From positions 1 to 37,782 of the forward strand of contig VXNX01000008.1 of NCBI GenBank assembly GCA_009840385.1: a stretch of 37,782 nt of DNA. Reading direction: 5' to 3'. Source of the stretch: Candidatus Dadabacteria bacterium (lineage in GTDB: Bacteria; Desulfobacterota_D; UBA1144; Nemesobacterales; Nemesobacteraceae). Under the pieces are notes generated by a model that worked only from the letters and a program-made list of their open reading frames with translations, had not been told where the DNA came from and did not search any database. Both the position numbers and the translations under genes were made by a program. Of this stretch, positions 5,600 to 14,377 are shown one piece after another (position 1 is the first letter of the stretch; each line of letters opens with the position of its first letter).

Positions 5600-6979
5600 A
5601 TGAATCTTAAAACAGTAAAAGTTGCCATCGTCGGATCGGGACCCGCAGCTTTCTACGCGGCCGATCATCTGCAGAAGAAACTCGGCGACCGCGTCTTCAT
5701 GGACATGTTCGAGAAACTCCCGACTCCCCACGGTCTCGTGAGAAGCGGCGTGGCTCCCGACCACCAGAAGATAAAGAGCGTAGCCAGGGTTTATGACAAA
5801 ATCGCGTCAAATCCCCAATTCAGGTTTTTCGGGCTTGTAGAGTTCGGAAAACACTTAACACTTGAGAACCTACGCAGGCGTTACCACCAGATAGTCATCG
5901 CGACTGGAGCCCAGACCGACAGAAAAATGGGCATACCCGGAGAGAACCTGATTGGAAGCCACACGGCAACGGAATTCGTAGGCTGGTACAACACCCACCC
6001 GGACCACATGGGCCTTGGTTTTGACTTTTCGGGGAAAAGAGTCGTTATAGTCGGAGTTGGAAACGTTGCGGTGGATGTCGCGAGAATTCTCTCTCTAACA
6101 AGAAGCGAAATGGAAAAGACGGATATTGCGGACTATGCACTTGAGAAACTGGCCGAAAGCGGAATAAAGGAGATACAGATGCTGGGAAGAAGGGGACCCG
6201 CGCAGGCGGCTTTCACTAATCCCGAGCTGCGGGAACTTGAGAAGCTCGAGGACGCAGACCTTCTCGTCCTGCCGGACGAAGCGGAACCGGACTTCCTTAC
6301 GCTTGAGGAACTTGAACGCAAGCCGGACAGGGCAGCCCAGACGAAAATAGAGCTTATAAAAAAAGCTTCCGAAAGGGTTCCATCCAAATCGAAAAAAATC
6401 ATCATAAGGTTCCTGGTTTCTCCAACAGAGATAATCGCCGGGGAAAACAATAAGGTAAAAAGCGTCAAGGTCGTTAAAAACAGGCTTTACAGATCCGATG
6501 ACGGTTCCCTTCGGCCCAAACCCACGAACGAAACTGAAGAGATCCCCACCGATCTGGTCTTTCGTTCCGTCGGGTATCGGGGAATACCCCTTCCGGACGT
6601 GCCGTTTGACGACAATTCGGGGGTAATCCCCAATGAAAAAGGAAGAGTGCTTGACGAAGCTGGCGGAAACCCGATTCCGGGACTCTACACCACCGGGTGG
6701 ATAAAACGCGGGCCGACCGGGGTTATCGGCACGAACAAGACCGACTCCGGCGAAACCGTAAGCTGCATGGTCGAGGACATTGAGGAGAAAAATACGCTGC
6801 GTCCCGAACTCATTTCGGCTGAAAGCATAAAGGAACTGCTTGATGAAAAACATATTTCCTATAATGAATGGCTGCGGGTTGACTCGTTTGAAAAGAAAGA
6901 AGGGGAAAAACGGGGAAGGCCGAGAGTAAAGGTCTCGAGGCTTGAAGAAATTCTCGAGATCCTTGAAAAAGAACACTGA
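5600..6979 (+). CDS. FprA-like ferredoxin/adrenodoxin-type NADP+ reductase
   Basis: This 459-aa flavoprotein moves electrons between NADPH and a ferredoxin-type carrier. The FAD-binding GSGPAAFYAA is at residues 12-21, PTPHGLVRSGVAPDH (family signature) at 41-55, and the NADP-binding VGVGNVAVDVAR at 151-162. A C-terminal GWIKRGPTGVIGTNK, typical of adrenodoxin reductase homologues, lies near residue 370. Length matches the FprA family. The glutamate-synthase small subunit shares the fold but lacks the PHGLVR and GWIKRGP signatures. It stands alone, divergent from ptsP and convergent with the RNase gene. A 6-bp inverted repeat at 7027-7048 sits at the convergent junction. The start lacks a ribosome-binding site (see the -10 box at 5585). 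Confidence 0.9.
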   Translation: MNLKTVKVAIVGSGPAAFYAADHLQKKLGDRVFMDMFEKLPTPHGLVRSGVAPDHQKIKSVARVYDKIASNPQFRFFGLVEFGKHLTLENLRRRYHQIVIATGAQTDRKMGIPGENLIGSHTATEFVGWYNTHPDHMGLGFDFSGKRVVIVGVGNVAVDVARILSLTRSEMEKTDIADYALEKLAESGIKEIQMLGRRGPAQAAFTNPELRELEKLEDADLLVLPDEAEPDFLTLEELERKPDRAAQTKIELIKKASERVPSKSKKIIIRFLVSPTEIIAGENNKVKSVKVVKNRLYRSDDGSLRPKPTNETEEIPTDLVFRSVGYRGIPLPDVPFDDNSGVIPNEKGRVLDEAGGNPIPGLYTTGWIKRGPTGVIGTNKTDSGETVSCMVEDIEEKNTLRPELISAESIKELLDEKHISYNEWLRVDSFEKKEGEKRGRPRVKVSRLEEILEILEKEH

Positions 6980-7045
6980 AGCGGGCGGCTCTCCCCAGTC
7001 GAGAAACGCATACTTGCTTGAATTCAGTTTCCGACGCGCCTGAAA

Positions 7046-9049
7046 CTACGCCGGACTCACGCGTATCCTTCTCCTGAGAGGATCTGATCCCCAAACAGAG
7101 AGGGAGAGTTCGCTTCCTATATCAAAAATCCTGCCACCGGCATTAGAAAGCGCAAGTTCGATCAGGAACTCAGGTATATAAACGTTAAACCCGTTATATC
7201 CCTTGGAACTCACGTAGCCTGTCGCCCCCTTTATATCCTTTTCCAGAAGATAGCGGATAAGCCAGTACCTGTGTCTGCTTCTCTGCGCGTTTTTTATTTC
7301 TCTGGTGGCAAGGCTAACCCGCGTGTTTATGTTTTCAAGCTCGCTCTCCGAGTAGCAAATCTTCTGTTCCCCGAGCCAAGATATAAGCTGGCGCTGCATG
7401 AGAAGGTCCGTATACCTTCTGATCGGAGAAGTCATCTGTACATAACAGGCAACTCCCAGCGACTTGTGGATTTCGGGAGCAAAAGTAACAAAGGAGGGTT
7501 TTAAGTGCTTTATTACCCTTACCGGAAAAAGAGCATCTCCGGGGTCAAGTTCTCTGGCTTCAGGATCAATCTCCTGGGTTTGGGAACGAAAGAGAGCAGG
7601 AATTTCATTTTTACCGAAGAAGTCTGCTGAAAGCCGGTTCATAAGTATCATGCATTCGGATACGACGTCGTGAGCGGGAGAATCCATGTAGTCCTTGCTG
7701 ACCGAGATTTCTTCCCGGTCTCGGACCCTGATTTTAAGTTCCGGGAGTTGAACTATAAAAGCTCCATTCTCGACTCTTTCGCTTCTAAGCGAATCAGTAA
7801 GGCTTACAAGCAAGTTCCCCCATTTCGTCTGGTCAAATATTTCGGTTGCTTCGGTGTAGCTAAGATTTTTTGAAACCCTTATGACTGTCGTATCAAAGCG
7901 ATAATCGATCAAAGTAGAGTCTTCTTTCTTAAAAGTGGCGAAAAGGGAAAGTGCAGGTCGGAGGTCGCCGGCGGTTAGACTGAGTTTCTGACTCACGAGT
8001 TCCTGGGGAAACATATCCACGCGCTGCTCGGGGAAATAAACCGTTTCGGCGCGCTCAAGAGCCCCTTGATCAAGAAAAGATCCCCTGTTTACAAAATGGG
8101 CGACATTCGAGATGTGGACCCCCAGAATTACCAAGTCTCCGCGCGTTTCAAGGGAGATGGCATCATCAATGTCCTGCGTTGTCTCGCTGTCAACGGAAAA
8201 AGCATCAAGATCCGTTCTGTCAGTAAGACCCGCAAAGTCTTCCTGAGCGTTCAAAATAGCTTTGACCTCTTCGAGCATTCTTTGCGAGTGTTTGAAATGA
8301 AAGGAGATTTTTTTCGATTCCGGGTCATCGTCTTTCTTCCAAAAACCCGTCTTTATAAGAAATTCAACTGCCAATTCCACTTCCTTAACCCCCGCCTCGT
8401 AAAGAAAAGCCTTGGCTTCCTTAGCTCTCTCGTAGCCGTCAAGATCCATAACGTACCTCTCAATCAGTTCAAGAAATTCTCTGTGGTTCTCATCAACCAC
8501 TGAAGGAATTTCACCGCTCAGAACGGAACGCACCCAGTTTACTGCAACCTGCGCTTTTTGCTCTCTTTCTCTTCTGAGTTCAAGGGCACGGAGAGTCTTG
8601 GAAACATCCTCCTGTGAACGGACGAGGTAACCGTCTTCTGCTCTTGCCAAGTAAACAGTGTTTTTATCTACTGCCCAGAAAAGCAGGAGCCTTTGCTCTG
8701 AAGAAACCTGCTCTGTCCCCGACGAATACAGATCAAGGATCTCCGCAAAGCTCACAATCTCCTGTTCCCCCACGACGCACTGCCACAAAGTCTCCAGATC
8801 AACTGACTCCTTTTTTTCCTCGAGGTCTCTCCTCCACTTCCTCATTTCGAGTTTTTTCTCAGATTCGGTCAGGGTTTCGGGAACAGTTATTCCGGTGAGC
8901 AGTGCAACTTTTTTCGGTTCAACATCGTAGCGCTTTCCGTCCTCTGAGAAAACAGAGAATTTGTCGGGATGAACAGAAAGAACGACTCCGAGGGTAGGTT
9001 CCCTCCTTTTTCTGTAGGCAATAAGTTCGTTTATGCTGGGGAAATTCAT
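7046..9049 (-). CDS. RNB-domain exoribonuclease (RNase II/R family)
   Basis: This 667-aa protein degrades single-stranded RNA 3' to 5'. The catalytic RNB domain begins near residue 275 with SVDSETTQDIDDAIS, which carries the magnesium-binding aspartates. It ends with TSPIRRYTDLLMQRQL, containing the conserved arginines. A short OB-like C-terminus follows. The N-terminal 270 residues are helical and charged, unlike the cold-shock domains of full RNase R, so it resembles the shorter RNase II-like forms common outside gamma-proteobacteria. I leave rnb/rnr unassigned. It starts 17 bases after the pyrG stop and is probably co-transcribed with it. Confidence 0.9.
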   Translation of the reverse strand: MNFPSINELIAYRKRREPTLGVVLSVHPDKFSVFSEDGKRYDVEPKKVALLTGITVPETLTESEKKLEMRKWRRDLEEKKESVDLETLWQCVVGEQEIVSFAEILDLYSSGTEQVSSEQRLLLFWAVDKNTVYLARAEDGYLVRSQEDVSKTLRALELRREREQKAQVAVNWVRSVLSGEIPSVVDENHREFLELIERYVMDLDGYERAKEAKAFLYEAGVKEVELAVEFLIKTGFWKKDDDPESKKISFHFKHSQRMLEEVKAILNAQEDFAGLTDRTDLDAFSVDSETTQDIDDAISLETRGDLVILGVHISNVAHFVNRGSFLDQGALERAETVYFPEQRVDMFPQELVSQKLSLTAGDLRPALSLFATFKKEDSTLIDYRFDTTVIRVSKNLSYTEATEIFDQTKWGNLLVSLTDSLRSERVENGAFIVQLPELKIRVRDREEISVSKDYMDSPAHDVVSECMILMNRLSADFFGKNEIPALFRSQTQEIDPEARELDPGDALFPVRVIKHLKPSFVTFAPEIHKSLGVACYVQMTSPIRRYTDLLMQRQLISWLGEQKICYSESELENINTRVSLATREIKNAQRSRHRYWLIRYLLEKDIKGATGYVSSKGYNGFNVYIPEFLIELALSNAGGRIFDIGSELSLSVWGSDPLRRRIRVSPA

Positions 9050-9066
9050 CGAACGGAATAATTCGA

Positions 9067-10680
9067 TCAGTTAAGAGAATCCTTGTAACGAAGCGCCCCT
9101 TTTATGAAATCCCTGAAAAGCGGGTGGGCGCTTAGGGGCTTTGACTTGAATTCGGGGTGAAACTGACAGCCGACGAACCAAGGATGATCCTTAAGTTCCA
9201 TGATTTCGACCAGATTCCCATCCGGTGAAAGGCCGCAAAGAATCATTCCCTTAGACTCAAGGATTTCCCTGTAGCTGTTGTTCACTTCAAACCGGTGACG
9301 GTGTCTTTCGGAGATTTCGGAAGCCCCGTAGATGCTGCTTGCCAGGGTCTTGGGTTTTAAGACGCAAGGATAGGCCCCGAGTCTCATTGTCCCGCCCTTC
9401 TCGTTTATGTTCTTTTGCGATTCCATTATGTCTATAACGGGATTCTCCGTACCGCTGTTATTCTCGGTAGTATCTGCGTCACTCATGCCGCACACGCTTC
9501 TTGAAAACTCAATAACGGCAAGCTGCATTCCGTAACAAATCCCGAAGAAAGGAATCTGATTTTCCCTTGCATACTTCGTGGCGCAGACTTTGCCGTCAAT
9601 TCCTCTCTCTCCGAAACCCCCGGGAACGAGTATGCCATGGACATCGGAGAAGTAGTCCTGAGGGCATGTTCTGTCCATTTCCTCCGAATCCACATATTTT
9701 ATTTCAACGGTTGAATCATTGGCTATGCCACCGTGGTAGAGGGCTTCGTGAAGACTCTTGTAAGCATCTCCGTGTGAAACATATTTTCCGACAACGGCTA
9801 TGCGCACGGTCTTTTTCACACTTTTTATTCTTCGAACCAGATCTTCCCACTCCCCCATGTCGGGTTTTTTGGTCCACATGCCAAGATACTCAATGATTAT
9901 CTCGGCAAGTCCTTCCTTCTTGTACATAAGCGGAACTTCATATATGTGCTCAACATCCTTAGCCGTAATCACCGCTTTTTGTTCAACGTTGCAGAAAAGA
10001 GCTATTTTTCTCTTAACGTCTTCCGGAAGGAACTTGTCCTCGGTGCGACACAGAAGTATGTCGGGCTGAATTCCTATCTGGAGAAGCTCCTTTACGCTGT
10101 GTTGCGTAGGTTTTGTTTTCAGTTCTCCGGCGGCGGCCACGTAGGGAACATAAGTAAGATGGATGAAAAGCGTGTTCTGTTTACCAAGATCCGACCTTAA
10201 CTGCCTCACAGCCTCAAGAAAAGGGAGACTTTCTATATCTCCCACCGTACCGCCTATCTCAACTATGATAACGTCGTTACCGTCCTCAAGGGCGCGCACG
10301 CGGGATTTTATCTCATCCGTTATGTGAGGGATAACCTGGACCGTTTTGCCGAGGAACTTACCCTCTCTCTCTTTGGAAATAACGGAATCGTAGACCTTGC
10401 CGCTTGTGAGATTATTTTTCTTGCCGAGATGGGCTTTGGTAAATCTTTCGTAGTGACCGAGATCGAGATCCGTTTCGGCCCCGTCATCGGTAACAAACAC
10501 CTCCCCGTGCTCAAAAGGATTCATCGTGCCCGGATCGACGTTTATGTAGGGATCAAGCTTCTGAAGAGTGACTCGAAGACCGCAACATTCAAGAAGGAAG
10601 CCTATCGAAGAAGCGGAGATACCCTTTCCCAGAGAAGACATAACTCCGCCGGTAACAAAAATAAATTTCGCGCTTTTCAC
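9067..10680 (-). CDS. pyrG: CTP synthase
   Basis: The 537-aa enzyme makes CTP from UTP, ATP and glutamine. The synthetase domain starts [16 protein letters not shown] with the P-loop, and has [11 protein letters not shown] and [11 protein letters not shown]. The glutaminase domain has the nucleophile Cys382 in FFGICYGMQ and QFHPEF near residue 506. Length is normal. Translation starts with GTG at 10680, supported by AAGGGG about eight bases upstream. It is the first gene of a probable pyrG-RNase transcript. Confidence 0.97.
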   Translation of the reverse strand: MKSAKFIFVTGGVMSSLGKGISASSIGFLLECCGLRVTLQKLDPYINVDPGTMNPFEHGEVFVTDDGAETDLDLGHYERFTKAHLGKKNNLTSGKVYDSVISKEREGKFLGKTVQVIPHITDEIKSRVRALEDGNDVIIVEIGGTVGDIESLPFLEAVRQLRSDLGKQNTLFIHLTYVPYVAAAGELKTKPTQHSVKELLQIGIQPDILLCRTEDKFLPEDVKRKIALFCNVEQKAVITAKDVEHIYEVPLMYKKEGLAEIIIEYLGMWTKKPDMGEWEDLVRRIKSVKKTVRIAVVGKYVSHGDAYKSLHEALYHGGIANDSTVEIKYVDSEEMDRTCPQDYFSDVHGILVPGGFGERGIDGKVCATKYARENQIPFFGICYGMQLAVIEFSRSVCGMSDADTTENNSGTENPVIDIMESQKNINEKGGTMRLGAYPCVLKPKTLASSIYGASEISERHRHRFEVNNSYREILESKGMILCGLSPDGNLVEIMELKDHPWFVGCQFHPEFKSKPLSAHPLFRDFIKGALRYKDSLN

Positions 10681-10885
10681 GCAGAAAACCCCTTTATAAA
10701 GTTAAAGCAGCCGCAATAAACAAAGGTCGGAATTTAAATATATTCAATTGCGAGGCAGCTTACAATTAAAAACGGAAATTTCATATAATTTTGGGGAGAT
10801 AGAACCGGGAAAATCTTGATATTGAACAAGCCTCTTAAGAGAATAAAAACAGATGTGAAGGAGCAAAGGCCGTTTGTTAAAGCAA

Positions 10886-11488
10886 CTATTTCAAGCCTGA
10901 AAAATATGATAGGAGTTTTCCTGAGGCAATAGCTCTGTGACTTATCCTGTTTTTTATCTCGGGACCAAGTTCAGCCATGGTTTTCCCGTACTGAGGAACA
11001 TAAAAAACTGGGTCGTAACCAAAACCGCTTTCGCCTCTTTTTTCCTGGATAATCTGTCCGCTACATTCGCCTTCAAAAAATTCCTGTGCCCCATCCGCAC
11101 GTACTAAAGCAATACAGCAAACAAATTTGGCTTTTCTGTTGTTCTCTTCTTTGAGTTCGGACAGAAGCTTTTCGTTGTTATCATCATCGGATGCCCCCTT
11201 CCCCGCGTACCTAGCTGAATAAATCCCAGGAGCTCCCCCCAAAGCATCAACAACCAATCCTGAATCATCTCCAATAGCATCCATTCCAAGAAAATCAGAG
11301 GTTGTCTTCGCCTTGATAAAAGCATTTTCCCTGAAAGAAAGACCTGTCTCCTCTATATCAGGAATATTGTTAAAGTCAGAAAGAGAAAGAATATCATCGT
11401 AAGCATCGGCAAGAATCGATCTGAATTCTCTCAGCTTTCCTTTGTTTTTAGTGGCAATTACTATGGTTCTACGTTTTATATTGACCAC
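10886..11488 (-). CDS. rdgB: RdgB/HAM1 XTP/dITP diphosphatase
   Basis: The 200-aa protein hydrolyses non-canonical purine nucleoside triphosphates to monophosphates, keeping inosine and xanthosine out of nucleic acids. N-terminal TKNKGKLREF matches the substrate-binding motif; DDSGLVVDALGGAPGIYSARY and SGFGYDPVF are the other family signatures, and SHRAIA is near the end. The start is GTG at 11488 with AAGGA close upstream. It stands alone between pyrG and the phage scar; 10681-10885 holds no convincing gene. Confidence 0.95.
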   Translation of the reverse strand: MVNIKRRTIVIATKNKGKLREFRSILADAYDDILSLSDFNNIPDIEETGLSFRENAFIKAKTTSDFLGMDAIGDDSGLVVDALGGAPGIYSARYAGKGASDDDNNEKLLSELKEENNRKAKFVCCIALVRADGAQEFFEGECSGQIIQEKRGESGFGYDPVFYVPQYGKTMAELGPEIKNRISHRAIASGKLLSYFSGLK

Positions 11489-11591
11489 TAGTCCTTGAAG
11501 TCCTTTTCACTATCCTTGGTTTTATCGTTTTTAGCGTTACTTGGTTAAAAGTTGACCAAAATATCTCTGGGGTTAGAACGTGCGTATGTGA

Positions 11592-11843
11592 AGATACCAT
11601 ATTCTAGTAATTAGAGAAGAACGTCAGCGATTCCCTCATGCGACAATTGATCCGCTCGAGAAACTTGTCGCAGAAGAACTCACGGAAAAGTTTGAATTTC
11701 CCGTGTCCCTGAATTTCGATTCCCTGATGGTAAGCGATATTTCAGGGCGTGCAAGGGCTTTTCAAAGCATGGTAGGTGGTGGCATGGATATAGAAAAAGC
11801 AGCTGCCCTTTCAGGATTAATGGTGGAATCTGACAGTGATTGA
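11592..11843 (+). pseudogene. C-terminal remnant of a phage portal protein
   Basis: The open frame, preceded by a stop at 11589-11591, encodes about 83 residues without a plausible start. They include HATIDPLEKLVAEEL, FDSLMVSDISGRARAFQSM and GGGMDIEKAAALSGLM. The last two resemble the C-terminal region of HK97-type phage portal proteins, where a similar RARAFQ...GGM...AAALSGLM pattern occurs. The N-terminal several hundred residues are missing, so this is a relic. The family call rests on memory of the motif and needs a profile search. Confidence 0.5.
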
Positions 11844-11988
11844 TGGACAGAAACTTTCGGAACTTCCGGAGATCCCGGTCTTGGAAATAAAACTTGATGA
11901 CGTGCTTTACATTGTCAAGACATCGAACCCGAAAGTCTCTTATAAAATTACATTACAACGGCTAAAAGAATGGTTAGACAGTCAATGA
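11836..11988 (+). CDS. Small phage protein with a KISELP-type domain
   Basis: From the GTG at 11836, overlapping the end of the portal remnant, 50 residues read QKLSELPEIPVLEIKLDD, then LYIVKT, then KITLQRLKEWLDSQ. This ISELP ... D-D-hydrophobic ... KITL-x-LKEWL pattern is common in short phage structural-region proteins. The gene overlaps the next frame by ATGA. GTG is the only usable start; GGTGG lies about nine bases upstream. Part of a phage relic; whether it is expressed is unknown. Confidence 0.45.
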   Translation: MIDGQKLSELPEIPVLEIKLDDVLYIVKTSNPKVSYKITLQRLKEWLDSQ

Positions 11989-12074
11989 AAAAGAAGAGCA
12001 AAGTTTACCGGTGTCAATACTGCGGAGCCATGAAGAAACATCCAGATCAGAAATGTAAGGAGTGCGGATTATAA
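11985..12074 (+). CDS. 29-aa zinc-ribbon microprotein
   Basis: The frame starts with an ATGA overlap with the preceding phage gene. It encodes a basic peptide with two CxxC pairs (CQYCG and CKECG) spaced as in a zinc ribbon. The translational coupling and the terminator just downstream support it as a real last gene of a small phage-derived operon. Function unknown. Confidence 0.45.
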   Translation: MKKKSKVYRCQYCGAMKKHPDQKCKECGL

Positions 12075-12095
12075 TTCCCCGATCTGTTCTAGTAG

Positions 12096-12152
12096 CCCCG
12101 CCGGTGTCGGGGAAGCCTACCCCAGGGCAGCTAATCACTGGCGGGGGTTTTT
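12096..12152 (+). terminator. Strong terminator with a hairpin nested in its loop
   Basis: CCCCGCCGGTG (12096-12106) pairs with CACTGGCGGGG (12136-12146), an 11-bp stem with one G-T pair, followed by a run of Ts (12148-12152). The 29-base loop contains GGGG/CCCC (12109-12112 with 12120-12123), and its loop GCCT could pair with GGGC just downstream, forming a pseudoknot. It directly follows the zinc-ribbon gene and probably ends that transcript; the extra structure is unusual. Confidence 0.65.
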
Positions 12153-12256
12153 CTTGTTGCGCCGTTTGCGCTTATGAAAAAATCCCGGCTGGTTTCCCCC
12201 TGTGTGGACTTGAGGCGCGTGGCCGGGTATTTCTTTTAACAGTCTAAAAGCAGACT

Positions 12257-12303
12257 AAGGTTCTTGTGGTAATTCTCCCGAATCGGCACAAGAACCTTTT
12301 TTT
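12257..12303 (+). terminator. Rho-independent terminator
   Basis: AAGGTTCTTGTG (12257-12268) and CACAAGAACCTT (12287-12298) form a perfect 12-bp stem, followed by five further Ts. A small AGTCT/AGACT hairpin (12241-12256) abuts it on the left. It lies upstream of the membrane-protein gene, with no recognisable gene directly before it. Confidence 0.75.
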
Positions 12304-12351
12304 ATCCCACCTGTATGATGGTTGGCGACGGGAACAGGTAGAATTAATTTT

Positions 12352-12888
12352 ATGGAAGAAACCAAAACTGCTCTAATTAAATCACTAACTGAATCAAGTA
12401 AAGCAAAAATTCTTATTTCTTTGTTCTTTTTGCTTCTTTCCCTCATAATAGCCTTCAATTTCAAAGAAAGTCAGACCGAAATGACTCCCGAAGTTTTAAA
12501 ATACTTTGTTCCTGCTTCCTACGCAGGAATAGTGGTTTTTCTTTTCTGGTTTTTATATGAAGCCGTTTGGCAACAACTTCCAGAGCAAAAGTTTGCTTCA
12601 CGTTATGAGGAAATACACTCTTGTCTTGGCAAGATTCAAGAGTATCTTCGCTCCCCGAACCCAATGATCTCTCCAATAAGTCCTCTCGAAACTCAGGCTT
12701 CCTTTCTGGTACTTGGAAATATGCTTGAGAAGAGATTTGGTATTGCTTATCCTTTATATTCTGAAGGCGAAGAGCAAAGAAGTTACTTCGTGATATGCTC
12801 TTCATTCTTAATTGCGATGCTGAAGTATGCCGAGACAGGTGACTTGAAAGGAGCTAAAGAATACTCTAAAGCTTTCAGAAATTCTTAG
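12352..12888 (+). CDS. Two-helix membrane protein of unknown function
   Basis: The 178-aa protein has a short polar N-terminus and two membrane segments (about residues 20-36 and 56-77, the second Trp/Phe-rich). A cytoplasmic or periplasmic helical region of about 100 residues follows, with PISPLETQASFLVLGNM and an Ala/Lys-rich end. I recognise no family. The ATG at 12352 is chosen over an upstream in-frame TTG (12322); AGGT lies 12 bases before it, a weak site. It sits alone in the accessory stretch between rdgB and ssrA, after a strong terminator, so it probably has its own promoter. Likely part of horizontally acquired material. Confidence 0.6.
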   Translation: MEETKTALIKSLTESSKAKILISLFFLLLSLIIAFNFKESQTEMTPEVLKYFVPASYAGIVVFLFWFLYEAVWQQLPEQKFASRYEEIHSCLGKIQEYLRSPNPMISPISPLETQASFLVLGNMLEKRFGIAYPLYSEGEEQRSYFVICSSFLIAMLKYAETGDLKGAKEYSKAFRNS

Positions 12889-13055
12889 AGCCTACAGATT
12901 TTTAAAAAGTTATACTAATCTCGAAATGGCAGGCTTGAAACTCTAGCCCTGAGATTCGGGTTTATAGCTACAACTTTCACGTTAAGTCTTGGAACTCCAG
13001 CAGTTAGAGTAAGTTTGACTTTAACGTCACGTGGTTTTCTATTACCAAAGTTCCG

Positions 13056-13278
13056 AAATCTTTCACTAATATCAAAAAAGGCTTTATCGGTGAGAACGTA
13101 TCCCGCAAAGCGATGGTCTATACGGATGACCACAGAAGCTATATAGGACTTCCCTTTGAACATGAGAGCGTAAACCATAGCGTAGGGGAGTATGTGAGGG
13201 ATATGACTCATACGAATGGAATAGAGAGCTTTTGGGCAGTATTAAAGCGTGGGTACTATGGAACCTATCACCGCATAT
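13056..13278 (+). pseudogene. IS1595-type transposase fragment (catalytic C-terminal part)
   Basis: The frame from about 13056 encodes VYTDDHRSYIGLPFEH, NHSVGEYVRDMTHTNGIESF and WAVLKRGYYGTYHRISP. This matches the second Asp and the N..IESFW..LKRG..GT.H..SP block of ISXO2-like transposases. It differs clearly from the intact copy at 1386-2237, so it comes from another subgroup. The N-terminal zinc ribbon and first Asp are missing, and the frame breaks after HRISP. No inverted ends were found. A decayed IS copy. Confidence 0.75.
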
Positions 13279-13381
13279 CCCCGACACGCCGGAGAATGTA
13301 GCTAAGGCTTTGTTCTCTACTCCGCCCAAAGAATATAATGAGTGGAAATATCTTAAGAAACTGGCTGGTTCCGAGGAGTGA
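13278..13381 (+). pseudogene. C-terminal fragment of a small unidentified protein fused to the IS scar
   Basis: In a different frame from the transposase fragment, the sequence reads TPENVAKALFSTPPKEY followed by EWKYLKKLAGSEE and a TGA at 13379-13381. The composition looks like a genuine small-protein C-terminus rather than a random frame. It is joined to the transposase fragment at about 13278, which marks a deletion or insertion boundary. The rest of the gene is missing. Confidence 0.35.
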
Positions 13382-13520
13382 AATCACGGAGTTTGGTTAG
13401 GATTGTATATAATTCCTTTCCAATTATAGATATCCCATTTCAATAGTGGGACGGAAAGGGAGATAAGACTACCACTCTTTCCGAAAAATTCTTTATCTTC
13501 AGTGAGTTATAAAAATACTG

Positions 13521-13871
<351 letters not shown>

Positions 13872-13878
13872 ATGTTTA

Positions 13879-14334
13879 CTATGAACGTTTCAAAGATCGT
13901 CTGACGGCTTTTTGCATATCCCTCTGGGCCTCACGACGCTTGATATCCTCTCTTTTATCTCTCGTCTTCTTACCTTTGGCAAGGGCCAGTTCGAGTTTTG
14001 CTATGCCGCTCTTAAAATAAATCCTAAGAGGAATTAGAGTGTACCCTCTGACGCTAGTTTTTCCAATCAGCTTCCTTATCTCATGAGAGTTGAGCAGAAG
14101 CTTTCTCTCTCTCGTCGGTTCATGGTTAAGCCCGCTGGCGGCGTCATAAGGAGCTATGTAACAGTTAACGAGCCTTGCTTCTCCCTCTCTTATGAGAGCG
14201 AAGCTCTCCTTTACGCTCGCGTTCCCATTCCTTAGGGATTTAACCTCGGAGCCTCTGAGAACCAGTCCCGCTTCGTATTTCTCCTCGAATATATAATCCC
14301 TGTGGGCAGTAGGGTGACTGCATACGGTCTTCAT
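13879..14334 (-). CDS. smpB: SmpB, tmRNA-binding protein
   Basis: The 151-aa protein binds tmRNA and places it in stalled ribosomes. It shows DYIFEEKYEAGLVLRGSEVKSLR and NGNASVKESF of the oligonucleotide-binding barrel, LLLNSHEIRKLIGK, and the basic C-terminal tail GKKTRDKREDIKRREAQRD that enters the empty mRNA channel. Length is typical. It lies 43 bases after dtd and seven before ssrA, so partner protein and RNA are probably made from the same transcript. Confidence 0.96.
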   Translation of the reverse strand: MKTVCSHPTAHRDYIFEEKYEAGLVLRGSEVKSLRNGNASVKESFALIREGEARLVNCYIAPYDAASGLNHEPTRERKLLLNSHEIRKLIGKTSVRGYTLIPLRIYFKSGIAKLELALAKGKKTRDKREDIKRREAQRDMQKAVRRSLKRS

Positions 14335-14377
14335 CTACCTAATGATAATCCGCCCCGGCGAAATAACCAGTATGAAC

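Noticed and set aside
6095-6976. 293-codon minus-strand frame inside the FprA gene
   Set aside because: A shadow of a well-supported flavoprotein gene; rich in Phe/Arg as expected from antisense reading.
10817-10930. 37-codon plus-strand frame starting with TTG upstream of rdgB's 3' end
   Set aside because: It runs into the opposite-strand rdgB coding sequence and has no clear homology or good start.
12096-12152. Self-cleaving ribozyme or known riboswitch
   Set aside because: I compared it by eye with twister, fluoride, c-di-GMP and cobalamin consensus features. None fits well; the T-run favours a terminator.
12062-12247. Plus-strand frame over the structured terminator region
   Set aside because: It lies on hairpin sequences and reads like a chance frame; the base pairing explains the sequence better.
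12915-13211. 98-codon minus-strand frame
   Set aside because: Its N-terminal half is antisense to the transposase fragment, and the remainder matches no family I know. No ribosome-binding site supports it.
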